A DNA stretch of 64,000 nucleotides, from the NCBI GenBank assembly GCA_903934295.1, contig CAIZNI010000020.1:310001-374000 (forward strand), in the 5' to 3' direction. Numbering within the stretch: position 1 is the first letter of the stretch; each line of letters starts with the position of its first letter. Below are positions 1-7,911 of this stretch, in pieces. The notes beneath the pieces were generated by a model. That model was not told the DNA's origin and ran no database searches. It was given only the letters and a program-made list of their open reading frames with translations. The DNA is from an uncultured beta proteobacterium (lineage in GTDB: Bacteria; Pseudomonadota; Gammaproteobacteria; Burkholderiales; Burkholderiaceae_E). The position numbers were made by a program, and so were the translations under genes.

Positions 1-57
1 CGAGACAAGGCCTGCCGCACCGGCGGCACCGACGAATACACGACGGGAAGAATCCAT
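1..57 (-). CDS. Partial 5' end of a Tat-exported protein gene
   Basis: Only the first 19 codons are in the window; the gene reads off the left edge. The peptide starts MDSSRRVFVGAAGAAG, a twin-arginine (SRRVFV) n-region followed by a hydrophobic Ala/Gly stretch, so the product is probably exported folded by the Tat system. A GGAG ribosome-binding site sits about 9 bases upstream of the ATG. It is divergent from the allophanate hydrolase operon, and the palindrome at 117-128 lies about 60 bases upstream of its start, so shared control with that operon is plausible. The mature protein is not visible and its function cannot be told. Confidence 0.65.
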   Translation of the reverse strand, partial: MDSSRRVFVGAAGAAGLVS

Positions 58-116
58 GAGAAAGCTCCAGAAAGGGATTTGAGGGGCGAGGCGGGCTGCC
101 GACAGGGCGTCGCCAG

Positions 117-128
117 CTTGTGTACAAG
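117..128. promoter_or_regulatory. Putative GntR/FCD operator O1
   Basis: CTTGTGTACAAG is an inverted repeat with one mismatched pair (5 of 6 positions symmetric). Its core, TTGTGTACAA, resembles the TTGTATACAA-type sites bound by several FCD-subfamily GntR regulators. It lies about 60 bases upstream of the minus-strand Tat gene. The regulator encoded at 9769-10476 is the obvious candidate ligand. The assignment is inferred from symmetry and context. Confidence 0.45.
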
Positions 129-374
129 ACCGGACGCAAGATTCTTGCCAGCGGGAGACCCGCGGGAAAACCGCCACCGCGCCCGCCATCGCGGTGCACC
201 GGCGCACGCCACCCAACCGGCAAGCGCACCAAATCCGTGCCTCATCGGCACGACTTCCGTGCATTCGCCTCGAACCCCACCGCATCCGCGTGCCCACCGA
301 CAGGACACACCGCGACACCGCCCCCTCTGGACCAGCCATCGGCGCCCACCCCCTGGCACGCAGCTTGCATTCGA

Positions 375-388
375 TCTTGTATTCAAGA
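375..388. promoter_or_regulatory. Putative GntR/FCD operator O2
   Basis: TCTTGTATTCAAGA is a 14-base inverted repeat with one mismatched central pair. It shares the TTGT..nCAA core of the site at 117-128. It lies 20-33 bases upstream of the chosen start of the allophanate hydrolase gene, where a bound repressor would block transcription or initiation. The linked FCD-type regulator at 9769-10476 is the likely binder. Confidence 0.5.
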
Positions 389-407
389 ATGGATGCCGCA
401 GGAAACC

Positions 408-2090
408 ATGGACTCGGTCTGGATCGAAAAAATCACCGCCGAGGCGGGCGCCACCGCGCAACCCGCCGCCACCGGCCCGCTCGCCGGACGCCGCTTCGCC
501 GTCAAGGACAACATCGACGTCGCGGGCGTGCCGACCACCGCCGCGTGCCCGGCGTTCTCCCATGTACCCGCGCAGTCGGCGACCGTGATCGAGCGGCTGC
601 TGCAGGCCGGCGCCTTGGTCGCGGGCAAGACCAACATGGATCAGTTCGCCTGCGGGCTGAACGGGTCGCGCTCGCCCTATGGCACGCCGGCCAACAGCTT
701 CGACGCGCGTCTGGTGCCGGGCGGCTCGAGTTCCGGCTCGGCGGTGGCGGTCGCGCGTGGCGAAGTCGACTTCGCGCTGGGCACCGACACCGCAGGTTCG
801 GGACGCGTGCCGGCGGCGATGAACAATCTGGTGGGCCTGAAGCCGACGCGCGGCCTGATCAGCAACCGCGGCGTGGTGCCGGCCTGCCGGTCGATCGACT
901 GCGTGTCGATCTTCACCACCACCGTGGCCGAGGCGGTCGACGTGCTGATGGCCGCCGCCGCTCACGACCCGCTCGACCCCGGTTCGCGGGCCCTGCGTCT
1001 GGACCCGGCGTTCTTTCCCCCGGTCTTTCGCTTCGGCGTGCCGCGCACCGAAGACCTCGAGTTCTTTGGCGACGACGCGTCGCGCGAGGCCTTCGCGCAG
1101 GCCTGCGCCCGCCTGCAACGGCTCGGCGGCACACTGGTGGCGATCGACTTCCGGCCGTTCGCGCAGGCGGCCGCGATGCTTTATGAAGACGCGTTCGTGG
1201 CCGAGCGCTACGCCGGCATCCGCGACTTCTTCGATGCCCACGCCGACAGCCAGCCCGAGGTCTTCGACCCGGTGGTGCGCGCCATCATCGCGTCGGGCCG
1301 GCGCTTCAGCGCCGCCGACTGGTGCCAGGCCACCGACCGCCTGGGGCTGCTGCGCCAGCGCTGCGATGCCGCCCTCGCGAGTGTCGATGTGCTGGTGCTG
1401 CCCACCACCCCGACGCTGATCAGCGTCGAGGCGATGCGCGCCGAGCCGGTCGAGATGAACCGCCGGCTGGGTCATTACACGAACTTCGTGAACCTGCTCG
1501 ACTATGCGGCCCTGGCGGTGCCCGCCTGCCTGCGGGCCGACGGTCTGCCCTTCGGCATCAGCTTCATCGGCCCGGCGGCCAGCGACCTGCGCCTGGCCGA
1601 CATCGGTCAGCGCTTCCACCACGACACCGGCCTGAGCGCCGGCGCCACCGGCAAGCCGCTGGCACCGGCCCGCGACATCGTCCGACCGGCCGGCAGCACG
1701 GTGACGCTCGCGGTGGTCGGCGCCCACCTGTCGGGCATGCCGCTCAACGGCCAGCTGCGCGAACGCGGCGCGCGCTTGCTGCGCACCGCGCGGACCGCGC
1801 CCGAGTACCGGCTATTCGCGCTCGAAGGCACGGTGCCCCCGAAGCCGGGCCTGCTGCGCGTGGCGCCGGAGCAGGGGCACGCGATCGCGCTCGAGATCTG
1901 GGAGATGCCCGTCGAGCACTACGGCTCGTTCGTCGCCCTGATCGGCGCGCCGCTGGGGATCGGCACCCTGCGCCTGGAAGACGGTGCCACGGTGCAGGGT
2001 TTCCTCTGCGAGGCGCTCGACACCACCACCAGTCCCGACATCTCCGCCTTCGGCGGCTGGCGTCACTTCATCGCCGCGCGCAAGACCTGA
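408..2090 (+). CDS. atzF: Allophanate hydrolase (AtzF type)
   Basis: Amidase-signature enzyme predicted to hydrolyse allophanate to ammonia and CO2, the last step of cyanuric acid/biuret-type nitrogen salvage; cytosolic. The 560-residue protein has the Ser-cisSer-Lys triad: K33 in FAVKDN, GGSSSGS at 105-111, and nucleophile S131 in TDTAGSGRVP. A C-terminal domain (about 420-560) carries the GAHLSGMPLN and GFLCEA motifs of allophanate hydrolases, so it is not a generic amidase. AtzF is about 605 residues, so the length fits. The start at 408 is preceded by AGGA; an ATG at 393 in the same frame is possible. It is the first gene of the operon, separated from atzG-atzE-atzH by a transporter. A urea-amidolyase-linked role is the main alternative. 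Confidence 0.9.
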   Translation: MDSVWIEKITAEAGATAQPAATGPLAGRRFAVKDNIDVAGVPTTAACPAFSHVPAQSATVIERLLQAGALVAGKTNMDQFACGLNGSRSPYGTPANSFDARLVPGGSSSGSAVAVARGEVDFALGTDTAGSGRVPAAMNNLVGLKPTRGLISNRGVVPACRSIDCVSIFTTTVAEAVDVLMAAAAHDPLDPGSRALRLDPAFFPPVFRFGVPRTEDLEFFGDDASREAFAQACARLQRLGGTLVAIDFRPFAQAAAMLYEDAFVAERYAGIRDFFDAHADSQPEVFDPVVRAIIASGRRFSAADWCQATDRLGLLRQRCDAALASVDVLVLPTTPTLISVEAMRAEPVEMNRRLGHYTNFVNLLDYAALAVPACLRADGLPFGISFIGPAASDLRLADIGQRFHHDTGLSAGATGKPLAPARDIVRPAGSTVTLAVVGAHLSGMPLNGQLRERGARLLRTARTAPEYRLFALEGTVPPKPGLLRVAPEQGHAIALEIWEMPVEHYGSFVALIGAPLGIGTLRLEDGATVQGFLCEALDTTTSPDISAFGGWRHFIAARKT

Positions 2091-2169
2091 CGACCGCGGC
2101 GGCCCGACGCCGCCGCGCCCCCCTGTCCCCTGTCCCGACACGCCCATCACCAACGCCTGAGAGGTCTTC

Positions 2170-3765
2170 ATGAGAACCCGGATCTTCACCGCCCTTGTCA
2201 CGGCCGCCCTGCTGACCGCGGGCGCCGCCGTCGCGCAGGACGCGCGCAAGGAAACCCTGGTCGTGGCCAATGAATTCGGCCCGAACATGCTCGACATCCA
2301 CGGCGTGGGGGCCAACCGCCCCGCTTACGGCGTGGCCTGGATCGCCTACGACCGTCTGATGTCCCACGGCAAGAAGACCTTGCCCAACGGCGTCACCACC
2401 TACGACTACACCAAGCTCGAGCCCGAACTGGCCGAGCGCTGGGAGGTCGCCAAGGACGGCAGCGGCGTCACCTTCTACCTGCGCAAGACCGCGAAATTCC
2501 ACGACGGCTCGCCGGTCACCGCCAACGACGTCAAATGGAGCTTCGAGCGCGCGCTGGCGATGGGCGGCTTCCCGCAGTTCCAGATGAAGGCCGGCTCGCT
2601 GGAGAAGAACGAGCAGTTCGAGGTGGTCAACGACCACACCTTCCGGGTCAAGTTCCTGCGTCCCGACAAGATGACCATGCCCAACATGGCGGTGCCGGTC
2701 GCTTCGATCTACAACTCGACGCTGGCCAAGAAGAACGCGACCGCCGACGACCCGTGGGCTGCCACCTGGCTCAAGAACAACACCGCCGGCGGCGGCGCCT
2801 ACAAGGTCGAGAGCTTCAAGCCCGGCCAGGAAATCGTCTACACCCGCTTTGACGACTGGAAGAACGGTCCGCTGCCCAAGCTCAAGCGCATCATCCAGCG
2901 CGACGTGCCCTCGGCCGGCAACCGGCGCGCGCTGCTGCTGCGCGGCGACATCGACATGACCTACGACATGCCCCCGAAGGACTTCGGCGAACTCGCCGCC
3001 GACACCGGCAAGCTCAAGGTGGCCTCGGTGCCGATCGAGAACGCCCTGTTCTATCTCGGCATGAACGTGACCAAGCCGCCGTTCGACAAGGTCAAGGTTC
3101 GCCAGGCCCTCGCCTACGCGGTGCCCTACGACAAGATGTGGGACGCCGCGATGTACGGCCGCGGCGTGAAGCTGTACGGCGGATCCAACGAGCCCAAGAC
3201 GATCGCCTGGCCGCAGGCCCATGGCTACAAGAACGACATCGCGCGCGCCAAGCAGCTGCTCGCCGAAGCCGGGTTCCCCAACGGCTTCGAAACCACCCTG
3301 TCGTTCGACCTGGGCGGCGCCACCATCAGCGAACCGATGGCGATCCTGATGCAGGAATCGCTCGCCCAGATCGGCATCAAGGCACAGATCAACAAGGTGC
3401 CCGGCGCCAACTGGCGGGCCGCCCTGCTCAAGAAGGACATGCCGCTGATGCTCAACCGGTTCGGCGGCTGGCTGAACTACCCGGAGTACTTCTTCTACTG
3501 GTGCTATCACGGCCAGAACGCGGTGTTCAACACGATGTCCTACCAGGACCCCGAGATGGACAAGTTCATCACCAACGCGCGCTTCGCCGAGAGCAAGGCC
3601 ATCTACGACGACCAGGTGAAGGCGATGATCCGCAAGGCCAACAACGACGTGCCGCGGGTGCCGCTGTTCCAGCCGACGCAGGACGTGGCGATGCAGAAGA
3701 ACATCAGCGGCTTCACCTACTGGTTCCACCTGCAGCCCGACTATCGGCAGCTGGTGAAGAACTGA
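2170..3765 (+). CDS. ABC transporter substrate-binding protein, SBP_bac_5 (peptide/nickel) family
   Basis: Periplasmic receptor of the Dpp/Opp-type importer encoded here. The 531-residue precursor has a clear Sec signal peptide (residues 1-22, AVA cleavage site). Family 5 features follow, including the conserved FHDGSPVTANDVKWSFERA segment around residue 105 and NxALFYLGMN in the middle. GAGGT precedes the ATG. Family 5 receptors bind oligopeptides, nickel, opines and other small polar solutes, so the ligand cannot be read from the sequence. Lying between atzF and atzG-atzE-atzH, it probably captures a nitrogen-rich compound (ureido, biuret-like or amide) that the amidases degrade. That substrate assignment is inference. 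Confidence 0.9.
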   Translation: MRTRIFTALVTAALLTAGAAVAQDARKETLVVANEFGPNMLDIHGVGANRPAYGVAWIAYDRLMSHGKKTLPNGVTTYDYTKLEPELAERWEVAKDGSGVTFYLRKTAKFHDGSPVTANDVKWSFERALAMGGFPQFQMKAGSLEKNEQFEVVNDHTFRVKFLRPDKMTMPNMAVPVASIYNSTLAKKNATADDPWAATWLKNNTAGGGAYKVESFKPGQEIVYTRFDDWKNGPLPKLKRIIQRDVPSAGNRRALLLRGDIDMTYDMPPKDFGELAADTGKLKVASVPIENALFYLGMNVTKPPFDKVKVRQALAYAVPYDKMWDAAMYGRGVKLYGGSNEPKTIAWPQAHGYKNDIARAKQLLAEAGFPNGFETTLSFDLGGATISEPMAILMQESLAQIGIKAQINKVPGANWRAALLKKDMPLMLNRFGGWLNYPEYFFYWCYHGQNAVFNTMSYQDPEMDKFITNARFAESKAIYDDQVKAMIRKANNDVPRVPLFQPTQDVAMQKNISGFTYWFHLQPDYRQLVKN

Positions 3766-3805
3766 TCGTCCGACGCGCAACCACCCTGTCCGACGAAGGT
3801 CACCC

Positions 3806-4819
3806 ATGCTGGTCCTGATTCTCAAACGCCTGCTGCTGTCGGTGCCGACCCTGGCCGGCATCGTGGTGGTGACTTTCGCCCTCACCCGGCTCTTGCCGGG
3901 GGATCCGGCCGCCTACTTCGCCGGCAACGCCGCCAGCGTCGAGGCGGTCGAACAGATCCGTCAGAAGCTCGGTCTGAACCAGCCGTTGGCCACCCAGTTC
4001 CTGCGCTATGTGCAGGAACTGGCGGTGGGCAACTGGGGCCAGTCCCTGTCGACCGGGCAGCCGGTGGCGCATGAAATCGCCACCCGCCTGCCAGCCTCGC
4101 TGGAGCTGACGCTGATCGCGCTGGTGCTGTCGCTCGCCGTCTCGATCCCGCTCGGGGTGCTGGCCGCCACACGGCCCGGCTCCTGGGTCGACCAGCTGTG
4201 CCGGGTGGTGACCACCGCCGGCGTCTCGCTGCCGGTCTTCTTCACCGGCCTGTTGCTGTCTTTCGTCTTCTATTTTCTGCTTGGCTGGGCACCCTCCCCG
4301 CTGGGCCGCATCGACCCTTACGTCACCGCGCCAGCCACGGTGACCGGCTTCTATCTGATCGACAGCCTGATCGCGCGCGACGGCGCGGCCTTCGTGTCCA
4401 GCGCCAAGCAGCTGATCCTGCCGGCGATCACGCTGGCCCTGTTCGTGATGGCGCCGGTGGCGCGCATGACGCGTGCCTCGATGCTGGGGGTGCTGTCGGC
4501 CGACTTCGTGCGCACCGCACGCGCCATGGGCCTGTCGCGCACCCGGGTGCTCTACGGTTATGCGTTCCACAACGCCTTCCTGCCGGTGCTGACCACGATC
4601 GGCATGGTGTTCTCGTTCATGCTGGGCGCCAATGTGCTGGTCGAGAAGGTGTTCGCCTGGCCCGGCATCGGCTCGTTTGCAGTCGAGTCGCTGGTGGCCA
4701 GCGACTACGCGCCGGTGCAGGGCTTCGTGCTGACGATGGCGATCCTGTACGTGGCCCTGAATCTGGTGATCGACCTGCTGTATCTGGTGATCGATCCGCG
4801 CGTCACTGTGGAAGGCTGA
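3806..4819 (+). CDS. ABC transporter permease, DppB/OppB type
   Basis: Inner-membrane permease of 337 residues with about six transmembrane segments. It carries the DppB hallmark after the first helix (LGLNQPLATQFLRY followed by LAVGNWGQSL) and a cytoplasmic EAA-like loop (RTARAMGLSRTRVL) that docks to the ATPases. It starts 40 bases after the binding-protein gene with AAGG upstream, and is followed one base later by the partner permease. It forms the channel for the solute delivered by the binding protein at 2170-3765. Confidence 0.93.
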   Translation: MLVLILKRLLLSVPTLAGIVVVTFALTRLLPGDPAAYFAGNAASVEAVEQIRQKLGLNQPLATQFLRYVQELAVGNWGQSLSTGQPVAHEIATRLPASLELTLIALVLSLAVSIPLGVLAATRPGSWVDQLCRVVTTAGVSLPVFFTGLLLSFVFYFLLGWAPSPLGRIDPYVTAPATVTGFYLIDSLIARDGAAFVSSAKQLILPAITLALFVMAPVARMTRASMLGVLSADFVRTARAMGLSRTRVLYGYAFHNAFLPVLTTIGMVFSFMLGANVLVEKVFAWPGIGSFAVESLVASDYAPVQGFVLTMAILYVALNLVIDLLYLVIDPRVTVEG

Positions 4820-4820
4820 C

Positions 4821-5711
4821 ATGACCGCCGCGAACCTCTCCGCCCCCGCTCGCCCCGGCGAGCCCTCGACCTCCCTGTGGTCGCACACCCGCTATGTGAT
4901 CGGCGAGAACCCGCTGACCGCGGTCGCCTTCCTGCTGTTTGCGCTGTTCCTGGTGATGGCGGTGGCCGGCCCGTGGCTGGCGCCTTACGATCCGCTGGCC
5001 ACCAACGCCACGGCCGCGATGCAGCCGCCGTCGATGAAGCACTGGTTCGGCACCGACGCGCTGGGCCGCGACGTGCTCTCGCGGGTGATGGTGGCCACCC
5101 AGGTCGACTTCGGCATCGCGCTGTCGGCGGTGCTGCTGTCGTCGGTGGTGGGCATCGGCCTGGGCATGCTGGCCGGCTATCACGGCGGCCTGTTCGACCG
5201 GCTGGTCGGCCGGGTGGTCGACACCATCATGGCGTTTCCGCTGTTCGTGCTGGCGATGGGCATCGTCGCCGCGCTGGGCAACACGGTGGCCAACATCGTG
5301 CTGGCCACCGCGATCATCAACCTGCCCTTCTACCTGCGGGTGGCGCGCGCCGAGACCAACATCCGGCGTGACGCGGGCTTCATCGAGGCGGCGCGCGTCA
5401 CCGGCAACAGCACGACACGGGTGCTGATCTTTCACATGCTGCCCAACATCCTGCCGCCGGCCATGGTGCAGATCTCGCTGAACATGGGCCTGGCGATCCT
5501 GAACTGCGCGGGGCTGTCGTTCATCGGCCTGGGTGTTCGTCCACCGCAGCCGGAATGGGGAATCATGGTCGCCGAAGGCGCGCAGTACATCGTGTCCGGC
5601 GAATGGTGGGTGGCGCTGTTCCCGGGCGCGGTGCTGATGCTGGCGGTGTTCTGCTTCAACCTGCTGGGCGACGGCCTGCGCGACATCATCGACCCGAGGC
5701 GCCGCACATGA
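4821..5711 (+). CDS. ABC transporter permease, DppC/OppC type
   Basis: Second inner-membrane subunit of the importer, 296 residues. It shows the DppC-type motif GTDALGRDVLSRV after the first helix and the EAA loop IEAARVTGNSTTRVL. The N-terminus (about 30 residues, Pro/Ser-rich) is cytoplasmic, followed by helix 1 (ENPLTAVAFLLFALF). Its stop overlaps the start of the next gene (ATGA at 5708-5711), so translation of permease and ATPase is probably coupled. Confidence 0.93.
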   Translation: MTAANLSAPARPGEPSTSLWSHTRYVIGENPLTAVAFLLFALFLVMAVAGPWLAPYDPLATNATAAMQPPSMKHWFGTDALGRDVLSRVMVATQVDFGIALSAVLLSSVVGIGLGMLAGYHGGLFDRLVGRVVDTIMAFPLFVLAMGIVAALGNTVANIVLATAIINLPFYLRVARAETNIRRDAGFIEAARVTGNSTTRVLIFHMLPNILPPAMVQISLNMGLAILNCAGLSFIGLGVRPPQPEWGIMVAEGAQYIVSGEWWVALFPGAVLMLAVFCFNLLGDGLRDIIDPRRRT

Positions 5712-6670
5712 ACCCGCTGCTTCGAATCGACGGACTCTCGATGGAGTTCCGCACCCGCAGCGGCACCGTGTCGGCGCTGCAGCGGATTTCACTCGCGATC
5801 GAAAAAGGCGAGACGCTCGGACTGGTCGGCGAGAGCGGCTCGGGCAAGTCGGTGCTGTCGTACGCGATCATGGGCATCCAGGATCCGGCGGCGCGCGTCA
5901 CCGCCGGGTCGGTGCAGTTCGCCGGCATGGACCTGCTGCACATGCCCGAGCGCCAGATGGCCGACATCCGGGGACGCGAGATCGCGATGATCTTCCAGAA
6001 CCCGCGGGTCGCGCTGAACCCGATCCGTCGCGTCGGCGACCAGATCGGCGACGTGCTGGCGCGTCACACCACCACCCTGGCCCGCGATCGCGAGGCGCGC
6101 GCGGTGGCGATGCTGCAGGCGGTGCGCATTCCCGACCCGCAACGCCGCGCCCGCGCCTATCCCTTCGAGATGTCGGGCGGCCAGTGCCAGCGGGTGATGA
6201 TCGCGATGGCGCTCGCCGCCAACCCGGCACTGCTGATCGCCGACGAGCCCACCACCGGCCTGGACGTGACCACCCAGGCGGCGATCATGCGGCTGCTGCG
6301 CGAAGCGGCGACCGACCGGCAGATGGCCACGGTGCTGATCACCCACGACCTGGCGCTGGCCAGCGAAAGCTGCGACCGGATCGCGGTGATGCATGCCGGT
6401 CACATCGTCGAGATCGCCCCCACCCGCGAGTTGTTCACGCGCCCGCGCCATCCCTACACCGCGTCGCTGATCCGCTCGGTGCCGGCCAACGCGGCGTCGC
6501 TGGCCGACCTCGATGCGATCCCCGGATCGCTGCCCGACCTGCGCTCGCCGGACCTGCCGGCCTGCCGCTTCGCCGATCGCTGCTCGCGCGCCCAGGCCCT
6601 GTGCCGCACGCAAACCCTGCCCACTGTCCTGGAAGGTGAATCGATGGTCGCCTGTCACTTCCCGCTATGA
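5708..6670 (+). CDS. ABC transporter ATP-binding protein, DppD/OppD type
   Basis: Cytoplasmic ATPase, 320 residues, one of a heteromeric pair energising the importer. Walker A is GESGSGKS at 41-48; the signature is MSGGQCQR; Walker B is LLIADEPTTGLD; the switch histidine lies in TVLITHDL. The C-terminal oligopeptide/dipeptide extension has the Cys-containing CRFADRC...ARAQALC pattern typical of DppD/OppD (4Fe-4S or structural cysteines). Both ends use 4-base ATGA overlaps with neighbours, so the start at 5708 is secure. Confidence 0.93.
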   Translation: MNPLLRIDGLSMEFRTRSGTVSALQRISLAIEKGETLGLVGESGSGKSVLSYAIMGIQDPAARVTAGSVQFAGMDLLHMPERQMADIRGREIAMIFQNPRVALNPIRRVGDQIGDVLARHTTTLARDREARAVAMLQAVRIPDPQRRARAYPFEMSGGQCQRVMIAMALAANPALLIADEPTTGLDVTTQAAIMRLLREAATDRQMATVLITHDLALASESCDRIAVMHAGHIVEIAPTRELFTRPRHPYTASLIRSVPANAASLADLDAIPGSLPDLRSPDLPACRFADRCSRAQALCRTQTLPTVLEGESMVACHFPL

Positions 6671-7659
6671 CCTACGCCCCCCTGCTGCGAGTCGACCACC
6701 TGGCCAAGCGCTTTCCGATGCGCAAGGGCCTGCTGCGCCGCGGCGCGCCCTCCTTCCTGCACGCGGTCGACGATGTGAACCTGACGATCGGCGCGGGCGA
6801 ATGCGTCGGTCTGGTCGGCGAGTCGGGCTGCGGCAAGTCGACGCTGGTGCGGGTGCTGGCGCGCCTGCTCGACGCCACCGACGGCGTGATCGATTTCGAT
6901 GGCGAGAACCTCGCCACGGTGCCGGCCGGCCGCTTTGCCGGCCACCCGCGCCGGCGCGAGTTGCAGGTCGTCTTCCAGGACCCGACCGAATCGCTGAATC
7001 CGCGCTACACCGGCTTCGACTGCATCGCGGAGCCGCTGCGCCTGCTGGCCGGCATCACCGAGGCGGGCGAACTCGCGCGTCGCGTCGAGGAGGCGGCCAC
7101 CGAGGTCGGGCTGCCGCTGGCGCTGCTCGGGCGTTATCCGCACCAGCTCTCGGGCGGCCAGAAGGCACGGGTCAACATCGCCCGGGCCGTCGCGGTGCGC
7201 CCGCGCCTGATGATCCTGGACGAGCCGACGGCGGCGCTGGATGTGTCGGTGCAGGCGATCGTGCTCGACCTGCTGGCGGACCTGCGCCAGCGCCACGGCC
7301 TGTCCTATCTGTTCGTGTCGCACGACCTCAATGTGGTGCGGCTGATGTGCGACCGGGTGATGGTGATGTACCTGGGCCGCATCGTCGAATCCGGTCCGGC
7401 TGCCGAGGTCTTCGCCAACCCGGCGCATCCCTACACCCGGCTGCTGGTCGATGCCCTGCCCCGTCTGGGCGTGCCGGCGCCGCCGGTGGAATTGCCGGCC
7501 GGCGAGCCGGGCAGCCCGATCGACCCCGATCCCCAGCAATGCCGCTACGCTTCGCGCTGCCCGAAGGCGCATTCGAAATGCTCCGAGATCTCGCCCAGCC
7601 TGACCAGCGCCGGCACCGCCCGCGAGGTCGCCTGCCACTTTCCCCTGACAATGGCGTGA
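6667..7659 (+). CDS. ABC transporter ATP-binding protein, DppF/OppF type
   Basis: Second ATPase of the importer, 330 residues. Walker A GESGCGKS at 51-58, signature LSGGQKAR, Walker [13 protein letters not shown] and H-switch LFVSHDL are all intact. The C-terminal extension [14 protein letters not shown] again carries the oligopeptide-family cysteine pattern. ATGA overlap with the preceding gene shows translational coupling. With the two permeases and the binding protein it makes a complete five-gene importer, so transport and hydrolysis are encoded in one unit. Confidence 0.93.
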   Translation: MTYAPLLRVDHLAKRFPMRKGLLRRGAPSFLHAVDDVNLTIGAGECVGLVGESGCGKSTLVRVLARLLDATDGVIDFDGENLATVPAGRFAGHPRRRELQVVFQDPTESLNPRYTGFDCIAEPLRLLAGITEAGELARRVEEAATEVGLPLALLGRYPHQLSGGQKARVNIARAVAVRPRLMILDEPTAALDVSVQAIVLDLLADLRQRHGLSYLFVSHDLNVVRLMCDRVMVMYLGRIVESGPAAEVFANPAHPYTRLLVDALPRLGVPAPPVELPAGEPGSPIDPDPQQCRYASRCPKAHSKCSEISPSLTSAGTAREVACHFPLTMA

Positions 7660-7690
7660 TCCGCTGACCGAACCCGCGCAGGAGAACCGC

Positions 7691-7723
7691 ATGAACCCTC
7701 ACCCTGGCAAGGCCGCCTCATGA
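7691..7723 (+). CDS. Possible 10-codon leader peptide coupled to atzG
   Basis: ATG at 7691 is preceded by a strong CAGGAGA ribosome-binding site and encodes MNPHPGKAAS. Its stop overlaps the atzG start as ATGA (7720-7723). The strong site of the region thus belongs to this mini-ORF, while atzG itself has only a weak AAGG. This looks like translational coupling, or it may be a relic of a duplicated start, since both peptides begin MNP. It is too short to recognise. Confidence 0.35.
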   Translation: MNPHPGKAAS

Positions 7724-7911
7724 ACCCGACCCTCGTCCACTACGCCGATGCGATGCTCGCGCTGCACGGCTTCGACCTCACCCCCGAGGCGCGCGAAGCG
7801 GTGCTGCGCAACATCGAACTCAGCGCGTCGATCGCGGCCGTCTTCCTGGACCACGATCTGGGGCCCGAAGACGAGATGGCCCCGGTGTTCCGGCCGGTGA
7901 GCGCGCCATGA
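7720..7911 (+). CDS. atzG: AtzG-like small subunit (DUF4089)
   Basis: A 63-residue, mostly helical acidic protein resembling AtzG, the small partner that binds and stabilises the amidase AtzE, much as GatC does with GatA. It has the family's pattern of a short YxxAMLxLHGF helix, a PEAREAVLxNIE helix and a C-terminal tail. Its stop overlaps the atzE start (ATGA at 7908-7911), as expected for a stoichiometric complex. Known biology: AtzE is inactive or unstable without AtzG. The start overlaps the stop of a 10-codon leader. Confidence 0.85.
   Translation: MNPTLVHYADAMLALHGFDLTPEAREAVLRNIELSASIAAVFLDHDLGPEDEMAPVFRPVSAP

Larger units (their letters stand above)
58..407. other. Divergent intergenic region, 350 bp, with two operator-like palindromes
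   Basis: This is the only long stretch without a convincing gene. It separates the minus-strand Tat gene from the plus-strand catabolic operon. Open frames run through it, but they are extensions of the downstream frame and have no ribosome-binding site or recognisable protein. What stands out are two related inverted repeats, at 117-128 and 375-388, one near each divergent gene. I could not identify convincing -35/-10 pairs. Confidence 0.6.

Noticed and set aside
120-407. N-terminal extension of the allophanate hydrolase
   Set aside because: The extra 96 residues are Pro/Arg-rich, have no ribosome-binding site, and cross both operator-like dyads.
2068-3885. A 605-codon minus-strand frame over the substrate-binding protein gene
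   Set aside because: Antisense shadow of a well-supported secreted binding protein; no recognisable domain.
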